Below are positions 5,207-10,470 of a stretch of DNA of 10,470 nucleotides, one piece after another. Positions within the stretch are counted from its first letter, which is position 1. Every line of letters begins with the position of its first letter. This DNA is from Cyanobacteria bacterium UBA8156. GTDB taxonomy: Bacteria > Cyanobacteriota > Cyanobacteriia > Pseudanabaenales > Pseudanabaenaceae. The stretch covers positions 1 through 10,470 of the forward strand of contig DMPD01000347.1 in the NCBI GenBank assembly GCA_003456125.1. Direction: 5' to 3'. The position numbers and the translations under genes are program-made. Below the pieces are notes generated by a model. The model did not search any database, was not told where the DNA came from, and saw nothing but the letters and a program-made list of their open reading frames with translations.

Positions 5207-6841
5207 ATGACTTTACCTTTGGCGGATGAAAAATGCCTGTTTGCGGCCGGTGTGCCCCAAAGTGATGCCATCCCCCTGATTTACGCTTTTCCCAATACCT
5301 ACAGCGTGGGCATCACCAGTTTGGGGTATCAGTCCATATGGGCCCAACTGACCCAGCGGCCCGATGTCGATGTGCGGCGGTGGTTTATCGATGGGCACGA
5401 GCCGTTGCCCCGCCATCCAGAGTGGGTGGGCTTTTCGTTCTCCTGGGAATTGGACTACGCCTATATTTTGCAGGCTTTCACGAGGTTGGGGATCCCCCGC
5501 CATAGCGGCGATCGCCCCGAGGGGTGTCCCTTGGTGTTTGGAGGGGGGCCCGTACTGACCGCGAATCCCGAACCCTACGCCGCTTGGTTTGATGCGGTGT
5601 TGTTGGGGGATGGCGAAGAGCTGTTGGGGCAATTTCTGCAAGCCTACCAAGCGGTGCGCCGAGCTCCCCGCGCCACCAAACTCCAGCATTTGGCCCGGGT
5701 GCCCGGTGTGTATGTCCCGTCTTTGTACACCGTGACCTACGATGGCCCGACCGGCCCTGTGCAAACCATTGAACCCCACCCCAATGTTCCCGCCACGGTG
5801 ACCAAGCAGACCTACCGGGGCAACACCCTCACCACCTCCACCGTGGTCACCCCCCATGCGGCCTGGGAAAATATTTTTATGGTAGAAGTGGTACGCAGTT
5901 GCCCGGAGATGTGCCGGTTTTGTTTGGCCAGCTACCTCACGTTGCCGTTTCGGACGGCGGATGTGCAACAGGGTTTGATCCCGGCGATCGAACGGGGGTT
6001 GCAGTACACCGATCGCCTGGGATTGCTGGGGGCTTCCATCTCCCAACACCCCGAATTTCCAGAACTATTGACCTTTCTGAATGAGGATCGCTGGGATGGG
6101 GTGCGCCTGAGTTTGGCTTCGGTGCGCACCAATACCCTCACCCCACAGCTGTGTGAAGTGTTGGCGAAGCGGGATAGCCGGTCGGTGACCGTGGCGATCG
6201 AGAGCGGTTCGGAACGGCTGCGGCAAATTATCAACAAAAAGCTCAGCAATGAGGAGATTCACACAGCGGTGGCCCATGCCGAAATGGGGGGCCTCAAGGC
6301 GATGAAGTTTTACGGGATGGTGGGGGTACCGGGCGAAATCCCGGCGGATTTGCAGGCTACCATTGACTTGCTGAAGTCCATCAAAAAGCAGGCCCCCCGC
6401 CTCAAAATTGGGTTTGGCTGTTCGACCTTTGTGCCCAAGGCCCACACCCCCTGGCAATGGTATCCGGTGAACCCTTCTGCCGAAGCCAAGCTCAAGGAGT
6501 TGCGCAAACGGTTGGCCCCCGCCGGCATTGATTTCCGCCCGGAAAGCTACAGCGATTCGGTGATTCAAGCTGTGTTGTCCCGGGGCGATCGCCGTCTGCA
6601 CCGGTTGTTGGAGCGCACCTATGAGATTGCGCAAGAACAAGGGGATGAGGTACCCAGCACCGGCACCTACCGCCGCGCCTTCAAGGAATTGCGCGCGGAG
6701 CTTCCTCCGCTAGATTTTTATACTTTTACGGAATGGCCGGAGTATCGGCCCACCCCTTGGCACCATTTGCAAGGGCCGCTACCCCTTTCTACCCTCACCA
6801 AACACCGGGAGCAAAGTCGGGCGTTGATTTCTCAAATGTAG
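5207..6841 (+). CDS. Radical SAM protein with B12-binding-like N-terminal region
   Basis: This predicted iron-sulfur enzyme should cleave S-adenosylmethionine to make a radical; its substrate is unknown. The 544-residue product has an N-terminal region (about 20-150) with the PNTYSVGITSLGYQ, FSFSWELDY, VFGGGP and GDGEE motifs. These are typical of the cobalamin-binding-like region that precedes the radical SAM core in the YgiQ/TIGR03960-like group. The usual B12-ligand motif DxHxxG is not seen. The core begins near residue 222 with the CxxxCxxC cluster motif C232-PEM-C236-RF-C239. Later elements are IESGSERLR and MVGVPGE. The C-terminal 130 residues are not recognised, and the DUF2344-type extension found in some relatives is absent. 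No strong ribosome binding site precedes the ATG. The gene runs convergently into the PLD-SNF2 gene with a 26-base gap. Confidence 0.88.
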   Translation: MTLPLADEKCLFAAGVPQSDAIPLIYAFPNTYSVGITSLGYQSIWAQLTQRPDVDVRRWFIDGHEPLPRHPEWVGFSFSWELDYAYILQAFTRLGIPRHSGDRPEGCPLVFGGGPVLTANPEPYAAWFDAVLLGDGEELLGQFLQAYQAVRRAPRATKLQHLARVPGVYVPSLYTVTYDGPTGPVQTIEPHPNVPATVTKQTYRGNTLTTSTVVTPHAAWENIFMVEVVRSCPEMCRFCLASYLTLPFRTADVQQGLIPAIERGLQYTDRLGLLGASISQHPEFPELLTFLNEDRWDGVRLSLASVRTNTLTPQLCEVLAKRDSRSVTVAIESGSERLRQIINKKLSNEEIHTAVAHAEMGGLKAMKFYGMVGVPGEIPADLQATIDLLKSIKKQAPRLKIGFGCSTFVPKAHTPWQWYPVNPSAEAKLKELRKRLAPAGIDFRPESYSDSVIQAVLSRGDRRLHRLLERTYEIAQEQGDEVPSTGTYRRAFKELRAELPPLDFYTFTEWPEYRPTPWHHLQGPLPLSTLTKHREQSRALISQM

Positions 6842-6867
6842 AGGGAACGGCTGGTCCCCCGCGCGCC

Positions 6868-9564
6868 TTACCACCCCTCCGACAGGCGATTTACGATGTC
6901 CCGGCGGGAAAGTACCTTGGTGCAGGTTTCCCAGCCTGGCCCCTCCGGTTCCACGGTGCTGCCGTACCGCAGCTCGAAGGCGTTGGCTTGCCTCTTTTGC
7001 TCAGTGAACTCCCGCAATCTCTCGTCTAGGTTCTCGATGTCCTCAATCCAATCATCGTCGATCGCATCGGGTAGGGAACCAAACAGATCGTAGCGATCCT
7101 TCATCCGCTGGGAAAGCACCTCATACACTTTTTCGTCGTGGGTGCCGTGATACACCAAGTTCAGCATATCCACGCGATCGCGCGCTTGCCCAAACCGCTT
7201 GATCCGACCGATGCGTTGCTCCAAACGGGAAGGATTCCAGGGCAAATCAATGTTGATCAGGGTGCCCAACGTTTGCAAGTTCAGCCCCTCACAGGCTGCA
7301 TCCGTGGCCACTACCAACCGGATGGTGCGATCGCCCACGGCTTTTTTGATCTGTTCCCGCTCTGCACTGCGCCATTCTCCCGCAAAAAACACACCCGACT
7401 TGTCGGCTCCGGCATAGAGGGCCACGCTTTCTTGGGGCAGTTGGGCCGTGAGGCGGTTGGCCACCCAGTGGGCGGTGTCGAAATACTGGCTGAAGATGAT
7501 GCAACCCAGATCCAGCCAATTCCGTTCCTGCAAAAAGTAGAGAACGGCATCGAGTTTGAGGTCGGTGGGTTTCTGGCTCAAAGAGGCAATGATGCGCTCC
7601 AAGTGGGTGCATTCCGCATCGAGAATGTCGGGGAGATTTTCCAGCAGCGACCACTCTTCCCCCTCATCCTCAAAAAAACGCCGTTTCGCCAGCATTTTCT
7701 GAGCAGTGGATAAGCCGCTGGCAATGCTGGAGCAAATTCGGCTCTGCATCAGAATTTTCATGAATCCGGCGGATTTGGTGCGCTGCCGCAGGGCGGTTGT
7801 GAAGTCTTGGGCGGCGGCATAGGCCTCGTCAAACTCCGGGGAGGTGAGCAGCCCCAAGCCGCGAAACATGGGCAGTTGTTCCCCCGCACTGGGCCAAATG
7901 TCCACTGCAATCCGATCCAACAACCCCATCGCCTCTAAAGTGGCGCGTTTGCGCAGCACGGTATAGCGCAGTATCGGATTATGGCGTTGCCAAAAGGTTA
8001 AGCCATCCTTGCGATCGCCCAAAATATCTTGCAACTCTTGACGGGTGAAGTCCTCCAATTCGGTCAGGGGTTGATCGGTGAAGGCTTCGGCTGGGCGGAG
8101 GTTCAAGTCGCTGCGAATGTGATCGAAGAGGGGGTCTTCCGATCGCGGCGGTAGGGGATTGCGGATCAGCCCCCAAGCGAAATTCTCATCGGTCACCGTA
8201 TTTTGTCCGGTCACAATGGGCAGAACCGTTTCCGGCTGATGCCAAAACCCGGGCGATCGCCCCAGCACGCGATCGGCACCTTGGTTCAACACCTCCAGCA
8301 AATCCCACAGTTCTTCGACATGGGTTTGGATGGGCGTGGCCGTGCCCAACAGGACATGCTTGGTACGTGGGGCGATCGCCCGCATAAATCGCAGGAGGTT
8401 GTTGGGTTTGGGCTCTTTGACCGTCACCCCCCGGGCACAGCGAGCGCGGTGGGCTTCATCCAGCACGATCGTGCCAAAGCGCCGCTCCAAAAGAAACTGG
8501 GCTTCGGGGGCGTTGTGAAAAATCAGCCCCGTCGAAACAATGCCGATTTGGTAAGGGCAACGACCGACATCCTCTGCCCCCCGGGTTTTGATGATGTGAC
8601 CGTTGGCATCTTGCCACACCTTGCGATTGGAGTGCCACATAGCCGAAGGAATGCCCAGCTTGTCCTTGAGTTCTACTTGCCACTGTTGGCAAAGGGGGGC
8701 CGGACAGAGAATCAGGGCCGGCCCATCCCCCAAGAGGCACGCTACCATGGCCGAAACCGCCAAAGAAAGGGTTTTGCCTACCCCCACCTCATCCGCCAAA
8801 ATGAACCGCGCCGTACCGTAGAGTTCGCGGTGTTCCAAAAACATCCCCACAAACGATCGCTGCCAGGGTTTGAGGTCTTCGCCGCGCCGGTAGAGGGGTG
8901 CTTCCACCAACGCCGCCGCCGGCACATCGGTGGGTTTCAGGTCTGGGAGAGACACCTCCACCTTGCGGGCCAACCGCCCCACTTCCTCCACGATCGCCTC
9001 GGGCAGGGGGATGCCCCGCTCCCACAAATACCGAAATTCTTCTTCCACCCAAGCAACCCCTTCAGGCGAAAGGTCTTCCCAAACAATTTCGTAATGCTCC
9101 TGCCAGCCCTGTCGGGTTTCGTTGAGGCTGCCGATAAAGGCCGATTTGCTGCCATCGCGACCCTCAATCACGCCCGCTTTGCCGTGGAGAAAGGGGGCCT
9201 CGGTGGCCGGCACCACCCGTACTTCTACTTTGCCGCTTTTGAGGAGTTCGTACAACCGCGCATAGCGGGGACGGTGCAACAAACTGGCGATCGCCTCTCC
9301 CGCTTCGTTCCATTTTTCCTTGAGGGCCATCTCGCGGGCCTGTTTGGAAGCCCGACCGATCGCAATATCATGGGGGTCCAGGTCGCTGTTGCAGACAATT
9401 TGAACGCGATCGAGGTGGGCAATTTCTTCGGCTACCAGTTCAAAAATCGAGGAGCGGAAATAGCCGGCAATGCGTTGGTAGGTGCGAGCATTCGCCAGCC
9501 GGTCTTTCAGGAATACATGGCTGAGGCGTTGCCGACGGGAGCTAAAGCGATGGAGCAGGGACAT
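6868..9564 (-). CDS. PLD-domain/SNF2-family helicase fusion, candidate anti-phage or DNA-processing enzyme
   Basis: The 898-residue protein joins two enzyme modules. Residues about 25-200 form a phospholipase-D-like (nuclease-type) domain with one HxK motif, H127-G-K129, followed by S141 and GSLN (145-148). Residues about 230-810 form an SNF2/RapA-type helicase: LADEVGVGKT (256-265, Walker A), VLDEAH (367-372, DEAH box), LLGTATP (405-411, motif III), ATDAACEGLNLQ (753-764, motif V) and QRIGRIKRFGQ (783-793, motif VI). A long insert separates the two RecA lobes. The last 90 residues are charged and unassigned. One HKD motif per chain suggests dimerisation if the PLD domain is active, as known for other single-HKD nucleases. 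SNF2 and PLD proteins are separate parts (DrmD and DrmC) of the DISARM phage-defence system. That analogy and the neighbouring toxin-antitoxin genes suggest defence, but this is inference. No Shine-Dalgarno sequence is evident before the ATG. Confidence 0.9.
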   Translation of the reverse strand: MSLLHRFSSRRQRLSHVFLKDRLANARTYQRIAGYFRSSIFELVAEEIAHLDRVQIVCNSDLDPHDIAIGRASKQAREMALKEKWNEAGEAIASLLHRPRYARLYELLKSGKVEVRVVPATEAPFLHGKAGVIEGRDGSKSAFIGSLNETRQGWQEHYEIVWEDLSPEGVAWVEEEFRYLWERGIPLPEAIVEEVGRLARKVEVSLPDLKPTDVPAAALVEAPLYRRGEDLKPWQRSFVGMFLEHRELYGTARFILADEVGVGKTLSLAVSAMVACLLGDGPALILCPAPLCQQWQVELKDKLGIPSAMWHSNRKVWQDANGHIIKTRGAEDVGRCPYQIGIVSTGLIFHNAPEAQFLLERRFGTIVLDEAHRARCARGVTVKEPKPNNLLRFMRAIAPRTKHVLLGTATPIQTHVEELWDLLEVLNQGADRVLGRSPGFWHQPETVLPIVTGQNTVTDENFAWGLIRNPLPPRSEDPLFDHIRSDLNLRPAEAFTDQPLTELEDFTRQELQDILGDRKDGLTFWQRHNPILRYTVLRKRATLEAMGLLDRIAVDIWPSAGEQLPMFRGLGLLTSPEFDEAYAAAQDFTTALRQRTKSAGFMKILMQSRICSSIASGLSTAQKMLAKRRFFEDEGEEWSLLENLPDILDAECTHLERIIASLSQKPTDLKLDAVLYFLQERNWLDLGCIIFSQYFDTAHWVANRLTAQLPQESVALYAGADKSGVFFAGEWRSAEREQIKKAVGDRTIRLVVATDAACEGLNLQTLGTLINIDLPWNPSRLEQRIGRIKRFGQARDRVDMLNLVYHGTHDEKVYEVLSQRMKDRYDLFGSLPDAIDDDWIEDIENLDERLREFTEQKRQANAFELRYGSTVEPEGPGWETCTKVLSRRDIVNRLSEGW

Positions 9565-9654
9565 AAAGAGTTCACAAAATTAAGGAGTAGCGAACGATAG
9601 CTAAGTTAAAATGGAGGCACGGCTAGCAACGATGTACTGCTTTGAAGTAATTTT

Positions 9655-9903
9655 ATGTCAGACCTTCTCCAAACTGCGATCGTTCAGATCCAAAAACTCC
9701 CAGAGAGCCAACAGGATTCAATTGCCACTTGGCTTTTGGCTAAGTTGCAAGAAGAGGAAGTCCAGACAACCGAGTTTAGCAAAGAACAGGGGCGTTCTTG
9801 TGAGGGAATAATCGCGATCAGAAAATTTCACGATCGCTTGAAGGAAAGATATGGAGATTTTCCGAACTGTACTCTACTAATTCAGGAAGATAGACTTCGG
9901 TGA
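9655..9903 (+). CDS. Antitoxin of a VapBC-type toxin-antitoxin module
   Basis: This 82-residue protein is placed directly before, and overlaps, a PIN-domain toxin gene. It presumably neutralises the toxin by binding it and probably represses its own operon. The N-terminal part (about 1-36, ending WLLAKLQEEE) has the helical LPESQQ signature common in cyanobacterial antitoxins of several toxin families. The C-terminal part ends in KERYGDFPNCTLLIQEDRLR, a segment I associate with cyanobacterial VapC partners and probably the toxin-binding tail. It is not a typical AbrB- or MazE-fold VapB by eye, so the DNA-binding fold is undetermined. A weak GAAG at 9644-9647 precedes the ATG. Base composition is clearly more AT-rich than the genes to the left. 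Confidence 0.75.
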   Translation: MSDLLQTAIVQIQKLPESQQDSIATWLLAKLQEEEVQTTEFSKEQGRSCEGIIAIRKFHDRLKERYGDFPNCTLLIQEDRLR

Positions 9904-10334
9904 TGCCAGACCAAGTCGTAGTGGATAGCAGTGTTGCCATTAAATGGCTTGTACCTCAGATTAACTCACCTCAAGCTCTGAACATCGCAGAGAAAAGTTT
10001 AACTGGCTCTCTTAAACTTTTGGCTCCAGACCTTATTTATCCTGAGATAGGGAATATTCTTTGGAAGCTGAGTCGTTTTGGCAATCTTTCTCAGACAGAA
10101 TGTTGCGAAGCACTGGCACTTTTTCAGTCCATAAAACTAGAGATTACAAAATCCGAACTCATTTTGACAGAAGCCTATCAGTTTGCTTTTACTCATCAAA
10201 GAACGGTGTATGATTCGCTTTATATTGTTTTGAGCCAGTATCATCATTGCCCTTTTGTGACCGATGATATGAAGCTGGTGAATGCTCAAAGTTACACATC
10301 AGTGAATTTAATTGCCTTGCAAAATTGGTGTTAA
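9903..10334 (+). CDS. vapC: VapC-family PIN-domain ribonuclease toxin
   Basis: PIN-domain toxins cleave RNA, often tRNA or rRNA, with a metal-dependent acidic site when their antitoxin is degraded. From the ATG at 9903 (143 residues) the acidic quartet is visible: D8 in VVDSSVAIKW, E48 in YPEIGNILW, D104 in TVYDSLYIVL and D121/D122 in FVTDDMKLV. The length and motif order match VapC. The start codon shares its A with the antitoxin stop codon (TGATG at 9901-9905), a typical coupled overlap. A GTG at 9900 is also possible and would add one residue. AGGAAGA (9884-9890) is a plausible ribosome binding site, about 12 bases upstream. All the catalytic residues are present, so the toxin looks intact. 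Confidence 0.88.
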   Translation: MPDQVVVDSSVAIKWLVPQINSPQALNIAEKSLTGSLKLLAPDLIYPEIGNILWKLSRFGNLSQTECCEALALFQSIKLEITKSELILTEAYQFAFTHQRTVYDSLYIVLSQYHHCPFVTDDMKLVNAQSYTSVNLIALQNWC

Positions 10335-10350
10335 TTGTGATTGAGGATGG

Positions 10351-10404
10351 CTTAGGTTCGACTAACCCAACCTTTCGTTTTTGATGCGGGTTAGCAATAC
10401 CCGC
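10351..10404. repeat. Overlapping inverted repeats downstream of vapC
   Basis: CTAACCC (10362-10368) is an exact inverted match to GGGTTAG (10388-10394). GCGGGT (10386-10391) pairs with ACCCGC (10399-10404) around a 7-base loop. TTAGGTT/AACCCAA adds a near-perfect stem around 10353-10370. No T-run follows the GC-rich hairpin, so terminator function is uncertain. The structure may be the edge of a dispersed cyanobacterial repeat or MITE-like element. I see no gene in 10335-10470. Confidence 0.5.
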
Positions 10405-10470
10405 GCCGCCGCAGACTCTTCGAAATACAACCGCTCCCGTTTGCTGGCAATATATAGTCATTTTAATTAA

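Noticed and set aside
5213..6049. 278-codon minus-strand frame opposite the radical SAM gene
   Set aside because: The plus strand carries the cysteine motif and conserved family segments; the antisense translation is low-complexity and unrecognised.
8203..9600. 465-codon open frame antisense to the PLD-SNF2 gene
   Set aside because: It lies opposite a gene with full motif support, and its translation shows no domain or motif. Long antisense frames are common in GC-rich genes.
9611..9811. 66-codon plus-strand frame preceding and overlapping the antitoxin
   Set aside because: It overlaps the antitoxin in another frame, has no ribosome binding site at a suitable distance and has no recognisable features.
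10345..10375. Possible tRNA T-arm (GGTTCGACTAACC)
   Set aside because: The flanks do not form a five-base T-stem, and no acceptor, D or anticodon arms can be placed around it.

Overview
The window looks like part of a cyanobacterial chromosome of moderately high GC. Three things support this: a psbN/psbH photosystem II pair, a Tha4-like tatA, and many HIP1 octamers (GCGATCGC; for example 314-321, 566-573, 692-699, 5147-5154 and more through the pth, ABC, radical SAM and helicase genes). I cannot name the genus.

Left part (1-6841), mostly housekeeping. A 5'-truncated acyl-activating enzyme (acyl-ACP/acyl-CoA synthetase) ends at 1548. Convergent to it and overlapping its stop codon by a few bases is psbN, a 43-residue gene on the minus strand. 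psbN is divergent from psbH across a 68-base promoter region built around a short palindrome. Behind psbH lie about 300 non-coding bases filled with short tandem and dispersed repeats. Then comes a tightly packed plus-strand series: tatA, pth (8-base overlap), an ABC-2-type ATPase (4-base gap) and an NDP-sugar pyrophosphorylase (4-base gap). These four are probably co-transcribed although their functions are unrelated: protein export, peptidyl-tRNA recycling, transport and sugar-nucleotide synthesis. After a 74-base gap comes a radical SAM protein with a B12-binding-like N-terminal region.

Right part (6868-10470), accessory. A large minus-strand gene encodes a phospholipase-D-like domain fused to an SNF2/RapA-type helicase. 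This is the best candidate for a genome-defence enzyme in the window. Divergent from it is a two-gene VapBC-type toxin-antitoxin module. The module is visibly AT-richer than everything to its left and has no complete HIP1 site, which suggests recent acquisition. The window ends in 136 non-coding bases with overlapping inverted repeats that may belong to a small mobile or dispersed repeat element.

What may be new: the fused PLD-SNF2 protein beside a toxin-antitoxin module, the repeat mosaic between psbH and tatA, and the poorly characterised radical SAM family. No complete multi-gene novel system is visible within these limits.
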